From: Bacillota bacterium
GTDB taxonomy: Bacteria > Bacillota > Clostridia > Christensenellales > Aristaeellaceae
Length of the DNA stretch: 64,000 bases
Direction of reading: 5' to 3'
NCBI GenBank assembly: GCA_023415145.1
Contig: JAEZLW010000175.1
Location: 41,198-105,197, forward strand
Under the pieces are notes generated by a model. The model made no database searches. It was not told the origin of the DNA and saw nothing but the letters and a program-made list of their open reading frames with translations. The stretch's first letter is position 1, and each line of letters opens with the position of its first letter. Below, piece by piece: positions 54,411 through 63,716 of this stretch. The position numbers were made by a program, and so were the translations under genes.

Positions 54411-55517
54411 ATGAGAACAAGGGTTTTTGCGCACATGAAAAAGGATCCGGTGCTGTGGATATCCGGCATGTTAGCTGCTGTTACGGCCATGATTGTGCCG
54501 CCGTCCGCGGCTTACGCGGACTATATCGACATTCGTACACTGGCTCTTTTGTTTTCCCTGATGGCGGTGGTATGCGCCTTCACCCGCAAAGGGCTGCTTG
54601 ACGCCGCGGCCTTGTACTTTGTTCGCCGGGCAAAAACCCGCCAGGGATTGGGGGTTATGCTGGTGCTTTTGTGTTATACAAGCTCCATGCTCATCACCAA
54701 CGATGTGGCGCTGATTACCTTTGTGCCCCTGGCTTTGATCCTGATGCGGGATAATGGCCGCGCCATGATGCTGACGGTGGTTTTGCAGACCGTGGCGGCC
54801 AACCTGGGCAGCATGCTGACCCCCTTTGGCAATCCTCAAAACCTGTACTTGTATTCCGCCTATGCCATGAGCGGGAAGGATTTCTTCACTGCCGTGCTGC
54901 CCGTGGGGGGCGTGTCACTTGTTGCGGTTCTTGTTCTATGCCTCATGCTGCCTCGTACGCCTTTAACTGTAAGCACAAATCCTGCATCTTCATTTAAAGC
55001 AGATATAGGCATTTATCTGCTTGGGGCTTTGTTTTTGCTGTGCATCGCTGCGGTTCTTAGGTTTGTACCCTATCCTGCGGCTGTTTTTGCAGCAGTGGCT
55101 GTGCTGCTTTTTACCGACAGGCAGGCCCTGAAAAAGCTGGATTATAACCTTCTTGTCACCTTTTGCTTTTTCTTTGTGTTTGTTGGCAACCTTGCGCGGA
55201 TGGAAACAGTGAAAAATCTGCTGGGAAGGCTGCTTGCAGGCCATGAAATACTGGTATCAGCCATCACCAGCCAGTTTGTGAGCAACGTGCCTGCCGCCCT
55301 GATGCTATCCGAATTCACAGACAATGGCAAAGCCCTGGTCACCGGTACAAACATCGGCGGGCTGGGAACACTGATCGCTTCCATGGCCAGCCTGATTTCC
55401 TTCAAGCTTTACTGCCGGGAGGAAGGCGCACAGCCCAAGATATATGTGGGCATGTTTACGTGGGTGAATGCTGCTTTGCTTTTATTGCTGCTGCTGCTTG
55501 CGCAAGTGCTGTATTAA
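54411..55517 (+). CDS. ArsB/NhaD/citrate-type ion transporter
   Basis: 368 aa, about ten membrane helices. The pattern LLCYTSSMLITNDVALITFVPLAL and SQFVSNVPAALMLSEF are the paired 'ND' and 'SNVPA' segments of the ArsB-NhaD (IT) superfamily. The transported ion is not decidable. ATG 54411 follows GGGG; earlier in-frame starts without clear sites exist. Confidence 0.82.
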   Translation: MRTRVFAHMKKDPVLWISGMLAAVTAMIVPPSAAYADYIDIRTLALLFSLMAVVCAFTRKGLLDAAALYFVRRAKTRQGLGVMLVLLCYTSSMLITNDVALITFVPLALILMRDNGRAMMLTVVLQTVAANLGSMLTPFGNPQNLYLYSAYAMSGKDFFTAVLPVGGVSLVAVLVLCLMLPRTPLTVSTNPASSFKADIGIYLLGALFLLCIAAVLRFVPYPAAVFAAVAVLLFTDRQALKKLDYNLLVTFCFFFVFVGNLARMETVKNLLGRLLAGHEILVSAITSQFVSNVPAALMLSEFTDNGKALVTGTNIGGLGTLIASMASLISFKLYCREEGAQPKIYVGMFTWVNAALLLLLLLLAQVLY

Positions 55518-55634
55518 TGCTACGTTAAGCTATTTCCCACTGCTAATTGATTTCAATTTTTAGGAACGGAGGAAGGGAAGTTTCGTTTTCTGGCGAAAGT
55601 ATGCATGGATTTACAGTATATGGAGATGCATGCT

Positions 55635-55964
55635 ATGAAGATTGAAAATGTACCCTTCGGGATAACGGACTGGAGCAAAATCACCCCCACAAGGCATCGT
55701 GGTATCACAGGTGACGCCTACTGGCGAACCCTGGAAGTCGGCAATATCCGTGTTCGCATGGTGGAGTATACCCCAGGTTATATGGCCGATCATTGGTGCC
55801 AGCGCGGGCATGTGCTGCTTGTGTTGGAAGGGGAACTGGTTACCGAACTTGAGGACGGACAAAAGTTTGTACTGACACCGGGCATGAGCTATCAGGTGGC
55901 GGATGGGGCAAGCTCTCACCGGTCGGTGACGAAGACGGGGGCGAAGCTGTTTATTGTGGATTGA
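55635..55964 (+). CDS. DHCW-motif cupin protein
   Basis: 109 aa. A single cupin beta-barrel; DHWCQRGH near residue 52 is the metal-binding motif of the family called DHCW cupins. It is a small soluble protein with unknown ligand. ATG 55635 follows a GGAG site; two ATGs lie upstream in frame. Confidence 0.85.
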   Translation: MKIENVPFGITDWSKITPTRHRGITGDAYWRTLEVGNIRVRMVEYTPGYMADHWCQRGHVLLVLEGELVTELEDGQKFVLTPGMSYQVADGASSHRSVTKTGAKLFIVD

Positions 55965-56009
55965 TGATAGAGGACATGGTATTCAGTCTTTGATCTGAGA
56001 GGAATATGC

Positions 56010-57959
56010 ATGAGCCGCTATTATTATGCCGATGCCATCTCCCATTTTCTTCAAGAGGATCGCTATTCCATCTTTGGCAAGCTGACAGCCAATGATCCAT
56101 TTGCAGCCGAGGATTTGCAGAAGAACACCTGGATGGCGGAAATTGATATCCTAAAGCGTGAGCTGGCCAGATTCCCGGAAGGCGACATATTGTTTGAGTA
56201 TACCATTCCCCGCATCGGAGACAGGATTGACAACATTGTCCTGTTTCAGGGAATCGTATTCCTGCTGGAGTTCAAGGTTGGCGAACCTGTATATTCAAAA
56301 GCCGCCATGGATCAGGTAACGGATTATGCCCTGGATCTTCGCTGCTTTCATAAGGAAAGCCACAACAAGTTTATTGTTCCGATTCTTGTAGCTACACACG
56401 CGCCTGATGCACCTTCACAAATCGAATTTGTTGATTTCAAAATGCTGGCGCCGCTCAGATGCAATCAAAACAACCTGGGGAATACGCTTGCAGAGATTGC
56501 AAAAGGCTATGGCCGCCCAAAGTTTCCTGCCCGGGAATGGATTGATTCTGTTTATATACCAACGTCCACGATCATTGAGGCTGCGCAAGCGCTGTACCGT
56601 GGGCATCAGGTAGAGGACATCACCAGAAATGATGCAAGTGCGATCAATTTAAGCCGGACAACAGATGCGATCAATAGGATCATCGATGACAGCAAGGCAT
56701 ATGGCCGCAAGTCGATTTGTTTTGTGACCGGCGTTCCGGGCGCAGGCAAAACCCTTGCAGGCCTTCATCTGTCTGTTACACGCCAGCGTATCGACGAAAA
56801 GGAGCATGCCGTATTTTTATCGGGCAATTTCCCTTTGGTCGCCGTACTGCAGGAAGCGCTTGCAAGGGATAAATGTCAGCGTGACCATATTGCCAAATCT
56901 GATGCATTGCGCCGGGTCAAAGATTTCATTCAGCTTATACATCATTTTCGTGATGAAGCCGTAACAACCATCGTGCCGCCATATGAGAAAGTTGCCATCT
57001 TTGATGAAGCCCAGCGCGCCTGGACGGAAGAGATGCTTTCCCGCTTTATGAAACAAAAGAAAGGCATATATAATTTCGGTCAGTCGGAACCTGAATTCCT
57101 GATCAGTTATATGGACCGCCATACCGATTGGGCAACGATTGTTTGCCTGATAGGCGGCGGACAGGAAATCAATACCGGTGAAGCCGGCCTTATGGAATGG
57201 TTCAAAACGATCAAAAAGAGATTTTCAAACTGGGATGTGTATGTGTCGGATAAGCTTGCCGATGCAGAATATCTGGGTGATACACAACCATCAGCCTTGT
57301 TGGGCAACCTCCACGTCGAGCAGGATCTGCATTTGGCCGTATCCCTCCGTTCCTTCCGCAGTGAGAAGGTATCGGCATTTGTGAAGGCATTGCTGGATGC
57401 TGACAAGGAGCAAGCAAGCGAGCTGTACGCAGGATTCAAGGATGTGTACCCCATCGTGATGACACGTGATCTGAAGGCGGCCAAAGCCTGGATTCACAGC
57501 CAGGCAAAGGGTTCACAGCGTTATGGCCTGACTGCCAGCTCCGGCGCAGGCCGGCTGCGCGCGCATGGGGTCTGGGTACAGAGCAAGGTTGATCCTCCAA
57601 CCTGGTTTCTCAATGGCAAGGAGGACGTGCGCTCATCCTATTTTCTTGAGGAAACAGCAACTGAATTCGACATACAAGGGCTTGAAATGGACTTTAGCAT
57701 TGTCTGCTGGGATGCAAACATGCGCTTTAACGGATGGTCATTTGAATACTTCAACTTTCGGGGTAACCGCTGGGAACACATCAATCAGTCCGTGAGAGCC
57801 ACATACCTCAAGAACGCTTACCGCGTACTGCTCACCCGTGCCCGTCAGGGCTTTGCCATTTTTATACCAAATGGTGATGAGGCGGATCCAACCCGCGATC
57901 CCGTTTTTTATCATGGTATCTATGAATATTTGAAAGCAATCGGGATTCCGGAGTTGTGA
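56010..57959 (+). CDS. PD-(D/E)XK-like nuclease fused to DUF2075 helicase-like ATPase
   Basis: 649 aa. The N-terminal 180 residues contain RIDNIVLF...VFLLEFKVG, a D...ExK pattern as in PD-(D/E)XK or NERD nucleases. A P-loop ATPase follows with Walker A GVPGAGKTLAG near residue 245, Walker B AIFDEAQRAW near 330 and motif VI YRVLLTRARQG near 615, the DUF2075 type. Such fusions are often tied to defence or DNA repair. The stop overlaps the convergent HD-GYP gene by 40 bp. Start 56010 follows AGAGGAATATGC. Confidence 0.82.
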   Translation: MSRYYYADAISHFLQEDRYSIFGKLTANDPFAAEDLQKNTWMAEIDILKRELARFPEGDILFEYTIPRIGDRIDNIVLFQGIVFLLEFKVGEPVYSKAAMDQVTDYALDLRCFHKESHNKFIVPILVATHAPDAPSQIEFVDFKMLAPLRCNQNNLGNTLAEIAKGYGRPKFPAREWIDSVYIPTSTIIEAAQALYRGHQVEDITRNDASAINLSRTTDAINRIIDDSKAYGRKSICFVTGVPGAGKTLAGLHLSVTRQRIDEKEHAVFLSGNFPLVAVLQEALARDKCQRDHIAKSDALRRVKDFIQLIHHFRDEAVTTIVPPYEKVAIFDEAQRAWTEEMLSRFMKQKKGIYNFGQSEPEFLISYMDRHTDWATIVCLIGGGQEINTGEAGLMEWFKTIKKRFSNWDVYVSDKLADAEYLGDTQPSALLGNLHVEQDLHLAVSLRSFRSEKVSAFVKALLDADKEQASELYAGFKDVYPIVMTRDLKAAKAWIHSQAKGSQRYGLTASSGAGRLRAHGVWVQSKVDPPTWFLNGKEDVRSSYFLEETATEFDIQGLEMDFSIVCWDANMRFNGWSFEYFNFRGNRWEHINQSVRATYLKNAYRVLLTRARQGFAIFIPNGDEADPTRDPVFYHGIYEYLKAIGIPEL

Positions 57960-60382
57960 TTGCCTATCACTTGTTCTGCAAACACCTGAGCAATCAAAGG
58001 GTCAAACTGTTTGCCTGATTCCTGTCTTAACTCCGTTACTGCTTCGCTTACGCTTCTTGCTTTTCTGTAAGCCCTGTCATTTGTCATGGCATCAAAGGAA
58101 TCCACAACGGCAATGATTCGGGACAACAGCGGTATTTCTTCCCCCTTCAACCCTTGCGGATATCCCTTGCCATCCCAACGCTCATGGTGGGCAAGTATAT
58201 ATTCCGCAATCTGGCTCAGTTCCGGAACTGTTCGCGCAATCCTGTAACCCGCTTCCGGATGCTTTTTGATTTCATTCCATTCTTCCGGTGATAACGGACC
58301 GGTTTTTGTCAGTATATTTGTATCAACACTTATTTTTCCGATATCATGCAGTTCTGATAGCAGTTCCAATGCCACCAGGTCTTCATCCTTCAAGTTAAGT
58401 TCCTTTCCCAGTTGTTTTGATAAAGAAGCAAGCCTTCCACAATGCTCCCGGGTCTCGTGGTTTTTTTCCATCAGCGCTGTTTTGATGGAAGTGATGATGG
58501 TGCTATGAAGGCTTTTATGCACCAGCAGCTTCCGCTGATACATATACTGTTCGGCTGTTTTGATCACCTTGTCCAGAAACTCATATTTGCTGTTTTTTGT
58601 TGCGCACCCCAGTGAGAGGCTTGAAAATGACATCTCTGTGGGCATCTGCGTGGACTGATTGGTGCATTCCTTTTTCATCTGCTCCATGATCTTGACTGCA
58701 TTATCCTCGTCCGTGTTGGGCAGCAGCATGCAGAATTCATCTCCGCCAATTCTGGCTGCAACATCCCTCTCCCGGGTAAAGGATTTGAGGATATTGGCCG
58801 CGGCCAGCAGAATGCCATCGCCTTCATCATGACCAAAGGCGTCATTGATCAGCTTGAGGCCATTGATATCGCCTATGATAACCGACAAAGGCATATTGGC
58901 CTCTGTATCCAACCTGATTTTTTCACTCTCAAAAAAGGTCCGGTTGTACAAACCGGTCAGCGTATCATGATAGGTCAGGTATTCGATTTCCTTCTCCTTC
59001 TTTTTCCTTTCACTGATATCCCTGCATATGCCGACCAGCCCCAGCGTTTCTCCATTGGCGTCATAAAACGGGGTTTTGACCGTTTCAAAATCGAAAGTGA
59101 TCCCGTCATGGTTTGCAAGCCGTTCCTCAAACTGGAGAGGACCATTGGCCCGCATGGCCTGCATATCACATTTTTTAAACCAGTCCGATAGTGCGGTCTC
59201 ATGAAAGTCGTAGTCTGTTTTTCCAATGAGCTCCGCTTCTTTTTTACCCATGAACTGCTCAAATGCCTGATTGCAGCTGATGAATCTGCTATTCGTATCC
59301 TTGCAGAAGATCAAATCCGGTATTGAGTTCAACAAGCAAACAAGCATCGACTGCTTTGCCTCGTATTCATGATACAGTGCCCTGTACTTGGCTTCACTGC
59401 CTCGCAATTCTTCCCTGGCCAATACGGTATCTGTGATTTCCTGCACCATGCACAGATGATGGTCTTGATTCCGCCCATTGATCCGAAACTTCGCAATCAC
59501 CATATGGGCCCAGGCGATGGATCCGTCGGGCTTGATATACCGCTTGTCCAAAGCATAGCCGTCAATTTCTCCGGACAGAACCCGAGCGAACTGCTTCTTG
59601 TCTTCCTCTATATCATCCGGATGTGTATAGTCCTCCCAACAAAGCTTTTCCAGTTCACTTTTTGATCTGCCGACAAGCTTCTCAAATGTATGATTGATCA
59701 AGACTGTTTCGGTTCCATTGGCTATGGATATGCCAAGCGGGGCCTGTTCAATGACGGTTCGCAAGTATACCTCGCTCTCTTCCAATTCTTCTTTCATCCG
59801 GCTTCTTAAAAGCGTATCATACATCACCATGCACAAAACCATCGTGCCAATTGGATAGAGAATGATTACCGGCAGGCTGATTACCTGAAACACCGGGATG
59901 ATCATGTGTGATGGCAAAACGAAAACACATGCCATCATGGCGATATGCGTCACAAGTCCAAACAGATAGAATTCCACCCAATTATACTTTTTTTCATATA
60001 TCTTGCCCCACCGGAACTTTTTCCATAGGATGCCGGAGGCTGCGGCGAAAAGGGTACTCAATATACCCATCCACACGCCTGGACCGCCTATGTACAGACG
60101 GAATGCACAAATGATGATGGTGCCGATGATTGTTGGGATGAATCCAAAGAACATCCCTGACATGCTGACCAGTATGGTGCGGGTGTCAAACAAAACACCC
60201 GGTGACAATGCCGAAGTATAGTACAGCAGCGCTGTTCCAACCAAGCCAATAAGGAAGCCCAGAATGTTGTTGTGTATTCTTTTCTTCTTCCAATACCGAA
60301 TGTAAAGGGTATTGAAAAAAACTGTAATAAGAAGCAGCAAGGCAGCATTTAAGGTAAGGCTGTTCACAAACTCTTTCACCAT
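57920..60382 (-). CDS. Membrane PAS-PAS-GGDEF-HD-GYP cyclic-di-GMP protein
   Basis: 820 aa. Six or so membrane helices (about 1-195) of the LytS/5TM receptor type are followed by PAS 1 (about 205-320), PAS 2 (about 345-465), a GGDEF domain with intact GGDEF motif in ARIGGDEFCMLLP (about 475-635), and an HD-GYP domain (about 640-800) with HDIGK, HHERWDGKGYPQGL and the GYP motif intact. It could both make and degrade cyclic di-GMP, responding to a membrane or PAS signal. Start 60382 follows GGAG. Confidence 0.93.
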   Translation of the reverse strand: MVKEFVNSLTLNAALLLLITVFFNTLYIRYWKKKRIHNNILGFLIGLVGTALLYYTSALSPGVLFDTRTILVSMSGMFFGFIPTIIGTIIICAFRLYIGGPGVWMGILSTLFAAASGILWKKFRWGKIYEKKYNWVEFYLFGLVTHIAMMACVFVLPSHMIIPVFQVISLPVIILYPIGTMVLCMVMYDTLLRSRMKEELEESEVYLRTVIEQAPLGISIANGTETVLINHTFEKLVGRSKSELEKLCWEDYTHPDDIEEDKKQFARVLSGEIDGYALDKRYIKPDGSIAWAHMVIAKFRINGRNQDHHLCMVQEITDTVLAREELRGSEAKYRALYHEYEAKQSMLVCLLNSIPDLIFCKDTNSRFISCNQAFEQFMGKKEAELIGKTDYDFHETALSDWFKKCDMQAMRANGPLQFEERLANHDGITFDFETVKTPFYDANGETLGLVGICRDISERKKKEKEIEYLTYHDTLTGLYNRTFFESEKIRLDTEANMPLSVIIGDINGLKLINDAFGHDEGDGILLAAANILKSFTRERDVAARIGGDEFCMLLPNTDEDNAVKIMEQMKKECTNQSTQMPTEMSFSSLSLGCATKNSKYEFLDKVIKTAEQYMYQRKLLVHKSLHSTIITSIKTALMEKNHETREHCGRLASLSKQLGKELNLKDEDLVALELLSELHDIGKISVDTNILTKTGPLSPEEWNEIKKHPEAGYRIARTVPELSQIAEYILAHHERWDGKGYPQGLKGEEIPLLSRIIAVVDSFDAMTNDRAYRKARSVSEAVTELRQESGKQFDPLIAQVFAEQVIGNHNSGIPIAFKYS

Positions 60383-60705
60383 ATGGCCTACTCCGTTCTG
60401 AATATATAAGTGTAAATTTCGACAATAACGATCTCATGGTAATGCTTTGGCCATGGTATGTCAATCAATTTTTGCAATGATTCATATAAATGAATAGCAG
60501 AACCATGACCTGTTCTGATGCCGGGTTGCTTTGCGCATAGCTCCCTCATTGGGATTCCGTATATAAGTTGCTTTGGGCATGGAGAAAGGTTCAATGGTGG
60601 AAAAATTATTGCGTGCCGTGAAACAATACCATGGACAAAGTACCATCAAATGAGCCGGGTAAATGAAAACCGGCGATACAATTCCAGGATTTGACAAACA
60701 GGAAT
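60383..60705. other. Non-coding stretch between HD-GYP and FapA-like genes
   Basis: About 400 bases carry no supportable gene. It holds the HD-GYP promoter, the FapA-like terminator and nothing else I recognise; no cyclic-di-GMP riboswitch pattern was found. Confidence 0.4.
60436..60464 (-). promoter_or_regulatory. Promoter of HD-GYP gene
   Basis: On the minus strand the -35 is TTGACA, the spacer is 17 bp and the -10 is TACCAT. The leader is about 50 nt. Confidence 0.6.
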
Positions 60706-60732
60706 AAACCGTAGATCATGTGTCTACGGTTT
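60706..60732. terminator. Terminator of FapA-like gene
   Basis: A perfect 10-bp stem (AAACCGTAGA / TCTACGGTTT) with a 7-nt loop, 48 bp beyond the FapA-like stop. Confidence 0.8.
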
Positions 60733-60779
60733 AAGAAAAGGCAATGGATCAAATGTATAACAGCCAATGGATTTTTTCC

Positions 60780-62222
60780 TCAATGCGCCATCCCCTTGCG
60801 GATCATGCCGTCGTCGTAATACAGGGCGGTGAAGAGCATATCTTCCTTCACGGCGAGCGATGCGTCACCGATTACCACTACAGTACCCGAATGGATCGTA
60901 TCGGTGCAGATGATGCGGCCAAAGCCTCTTATTTTAATCGACTGGGTGATCTCCTCCAGTTCCCTTTTCCCGTCTTCCAGCAAACCTGTATTGATATCGA
61001 AGCTGTAGCCGACATTGTCTAAAATCTCCCGTTTTTCCGCAGTCAGGAGGCCCGCAGTCTCTAGCTGGTGGAGCATGGTGATCAGCGGTTGCAAGCTCTT
61101 GATGGATTTTTCCAGTTCTTTGATCTGTACCATAAGCTCCTGCTGCCTATTGATGACAGCAGGGTCAGTACCTATCTCCAGCCTTGTCGGGATGCCCACG
61201 GGGGAGCCGATGACACGTGCTTCGATGTTCTGGCCCGCCACCAGGCTTCCGCCGATGATCCTGGCCCTGTTGCCCATCGTTTTGATATTCTTGCCGCATT
61301 TGACGATTGAGCCTACGATGTATTCGGCATGGATATCGCCCTTGACTAGGAGGTTACAGTTCTCAATGAACCGGCCGCTTACGTCGCCGTCACATGTAAG
61401 CTCACTGCCGATAATCCCACTTTGCAGCTTGATGTTTCCACCGGCTTTGATGGTGGAAGATTCCACTATGCCTCTCACTTCGATATTACCGGCGGCCTCG
61501 ATCATAAACCCCGGCAGCACCATGCCAGTGACAACCAGATTGCCCACGACCTTGATATTGCCGGTGGAATTATCGATATTCCCCCGGACATAGAACGTTT
61601 CATTTACCTGGATTCGATAGCCTACAAAGGAAACCTGGCCATCTATTTTTGACAATATTGCGGAGCCGTCTTTCGTCAGCTCAGTATTGCTGCCCACGTA
61701 CGAAGGCGCTGGCCGGCCTTTTATCTGCCTAAGCTCCCGTCCTTTTACAGACATACCGGGTGTACCTTCTGTGGGATGGGTGATCAGGCATAGGACCTGC
61801 CCCTTTGCAACATTTTCTACGATACCAAGATCATAAAAATCCACCGATCCGTCTTCCTTCACCTTTGGCGTTGAGATGGCATTATCGATCCTGATCTTGA
61901 AGGTTACCGTTCCATCCACACCATCTACGGGCGCGATGCCAAAGGCAACCGGTATGAATTTGCCATAGACCGGCGCGGTTTCGATTTCCTTCAGCTTTTC
62001 CGTATCGACACTATAGATGATGCCGGTAGCATCCAACGCTGCTTGCATCATGTCAAGGGTTGGGGCAGCACCGCCGTTTTGGGGCGGATCGATATGCAGG
62101 TATGCCGTCAGCTCTTTGGCGTCGGTGGAAACACGGACAACTGCGTCAACAGGCGATGGCTCGGGCAAAGCCGCATCGTGTATGTCGTTTGGAATCCCTG
62201 CAACCCGCTTTGATTCATCCAT
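60780..62222 (-). CDS. FapA-like DUF342 protein
   Basis: 480 aa. The N-terminal part (about 1-170) is the DUF342/FapA alpha/beta region. The middle (about 170-330) is a right-handed beta-helix built from Val/Ile/Gly repeats (IKVVGNLVVTGMVLPGF, GNIKLQSGIIG), followed by a C-terminal coiled-coil segment (about 350-430, LMVQIKELEKSIKSLQ). FapA-like proteins are polar or flagellar-associated. The start is uncertain between 62222 and 62231; 62222 is preferred for spacing to GAGGGG. No motility gene is nearby. Confidence 0.88.
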   Translation of the reverse strand: MDESKRVAGIPNDIHDAALPEPSPVDAVVRVSTDAKELTAYLHIDPPQNGGAAPTLDMMQAALDATGIIYSVDTEKLKEIETAPVYGKFIPVAFGIAPVDGVDGTVTFKIRIDNAISTPKVKEDGSVDFYDLGIVENVAKGQVLCLITHPTEGTPGMSVKGRELRQIKGRPAPSYVGSNTELTKDGSAILSKIDGQVSFVGYRIQVNETFYVRGNIDNSTGNIKVVGNLVVTGMVLPGFMIEAAGNIEVRGIVESSTIKAGGNIKLQSGIIGSELTCDGDVSGRFIENCNLLVKGDIHAEYIVGSIVKCGKNIKTMGNRARIIGGSLVAGQNIEARVIGSPVGIPTRLEIGTDPAVINRQQELMVQIKELEKSIKSLQPLITMLHQLETAGLLTAEKREILDNVGYSFDINTGLLEDGKRELEEITQSIKIRGFGRIICTDTIHSGTVVVIGDASLAVKEDMLFTALYYDDGMIRKGMAH

Positions 62223-62432
62223 TTTTACCATTCCCCTCTCTTGTCATGAGCATGATCATAAGAGGTGTTATTCTGATTGTATACCCAAACGCATCGGTAC
62301 CCTTTCTATATATATCGTCACTTTTTATGAAATTATAAGCTGTGGAAGCACGCCCAAGTAACAACTGTTTTTTCGCTTTCATATGATTTAGAGGATATTG
62401 CACAAAGCTGTGTACCGGAGGGGCTATTATTT

Positions 62433-63407
62433 ATGAAATATAAGGTAGTAATTTATTGTCATACTCTTTACGCTGGTGACATTTTATGGGGATTTGCTGC
62501 AGCAGGCTGTGATGCGCAAATAATTACACCGGCATCTACAGAAAATTTTGATAAATTAATGGAAGAAGTTAACCCTGATTTGCTGATTCTTTCTTCTTGC
62601 ATGGACTATTTTCAACATTCCATGCTACAACACATTGGTTCCAGAAATTCATCAGAATACAAGTGTGTTTGCTGGGATACCGAAGGAGTTGGTCAGCTAG
62701 ACCTACAGATAACAGCTTTTGAATTGATAAAGCCTGATATGGTATTTTCAATTTGTCCTCAAATGCTTGTCAAGCTGAAGGGCAAAAGCATCCCCTGTGA
62801 GAAACTTGATTTTGCTTATAATCCTACAATTCATTATCCCAAAACTTTATCTGAAAATGATAATATCAGCTTGGTTGGCAATGCATGGTTGTGGTATGCA
62901 AGTGCTTATCCTGATCATTTTCGTTACAGCAAAGCCATGCCTATTTTGATAGCACCTATCATTGAACATCATTACAAGATAGATTTTTATGGTACTACAG
63001 AATATAAGCCGGTTATAAAAATGTTTTTGAACCTTGATGTGCCTATTGAATGGTTTAAAGGCACTGTTCCTTATGAGCGGACCTGCGATATCTACAATAA
63101 TTCCTTTATCAATTTAATCACTCAGAATCATGAGCATACTATAACTAGACGTACCTTTGAAATTTTGGGCTCCGGAGGTTTCGGGCTTTCATGCTATAAT
63201 ACCGCCATAGACAAATTGTTTGGCACCAGCGGCGGATTAGCCATTTCAAAATCCCCAAAAGAAACGCTTGAGTTGTTGGAGTATTATCGTAATCATAAGG
63301 ATGCATATCAAAAGGTTCGCAAAAACGCTGTTATCAGCGTACAAAATCAAACGTATAAAGAAAGAGCCGAAGAAATAATCAGTAAGGTATTTAAGGCATA
63401 TGAATAG
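62433..63407 (+). CDS. CgeB-like glycosyltransferase
   Basis: 324 aa. The C-terminal half shows the CgeB/GT1-like pattern: FYGTTEY near residue 188, VPYERTCDIYNNSFINLI, and TRRTFEILGSGGFGLSCYNTAIDKLF. It has no membrane segment. These transferases glycosylate spore surface or other proteins. The gene is much richer in A+T than the rest of the window, pointing to transfer. It begins after GGAGGGG and ends about 240 bp before the tRNA fragment. Confidence 0.82.
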   Translation: MKYKVVIYCHTLYAGDILWGFAAAGCDAQIITPASTENFDKLMEEVNPDLLILSSCMDYFQHSMLQHIGSRNSSEYKCVCWDTEGVGQLDLQITAFELIKPDMVFSICPQMLVKLKGKSIPCEKLDFAYNPTIHYPKTLSENDNISLVGNAWLWYASAYPDHFRYSKAMPILIAPIIEHHYKIDFYGTTEYKPVIKMFLNLDVPIEWFKGTVPYERTCDIYNNSFINLITQNHEHTITRRTFEILGSGGFGLSCYNTAIDKLFGTSGGLAISKSPKETLELLEYYRNHKDAYQKVRKNAVISVQNQTYKERAEEIISKVFKAYE

Positions 63408-63599
63408 ATGAACATCATCCACAAGACCTTCCCGACCTTTGTGTAATTATCCAAGCTGTGATAGGATATAGGCAGCCCGAAGAGCGATGTCCTGTCTACT
63501 TTCATATTAGGTCAACTTATTATCGCCTATTATCACTCATTTTCATCAAATCGGGGGCTGAACGGAGGGCAAAGTATCCTAAATTCGATATAGATGCGT
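63408..63599. other. Short AT-rich non-coding stretch
   Basis: Nothing recognisable here; no clear gene, promoter or repeat. It links the CgeB-like gene to the tRNA fragment. Confidence 0.4.
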
Positions 63600-63638
63600 A
63601 AAAGAAAAAGCCCTGCATCGCTTGTGTTACAAGGCTTT
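63600..63638 (-). terminator. Terminator downstream of tRNA 3' end
   Basis: On the minus strand a 9-bp stem (AAAGCCTTG / CAGGGCTTT, one G-U) is followed by TTTTTCTTTT. It lies 5 bp beyond the tRNA CCA end. Confidence 0.8.
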
Positions 63639-63643
63639 CTTGA

Positions 63644-63684
63644 TGGTCGAGGTGACAGGATTTGAACCTGCGACCTTTTGGTAC
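63644..63684 (-). tRNA. tRNA gene 3' fragment (tRNA-Pro-like), truncated
   Basis: On the minus strand this reads ACCAAAAGGTCGCAGG then TTCAAATCCTGTCACCTCG and ACCA: anticodon-stem end, variable loop, T arm (GCAGG/CCTGT) and the 3' acceptor strand with encoded CCA. It resembles the 3' end of clostridial tRNA-Pro from memory. No matching 5' half (an acceptor CGAGGTG or D arm) is found to the right, so it is incomplete. It is the kind of partial tRNA left at an integration junction. Confidence 0.7.
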
Positions 63685-63692
63685 CGAAATCA

Positions 63693-63704
63693 GAACATAT
63701 GTTC
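63693..63704. promoter_or_regulatory. LexA (DinR)-type SOS box candidate
   Basis: GAACATATGTTC is a perfect palindrome matching the Gram-positive LexA pattern GAAC-N4-GTTC. It lies 9 bp beyond the tRNA fragment. No clear gene starts beside it in this window, so its target is unknown. Confidence 0.45.
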
Positions 63705-63716
63705 TTATATAAGAAT

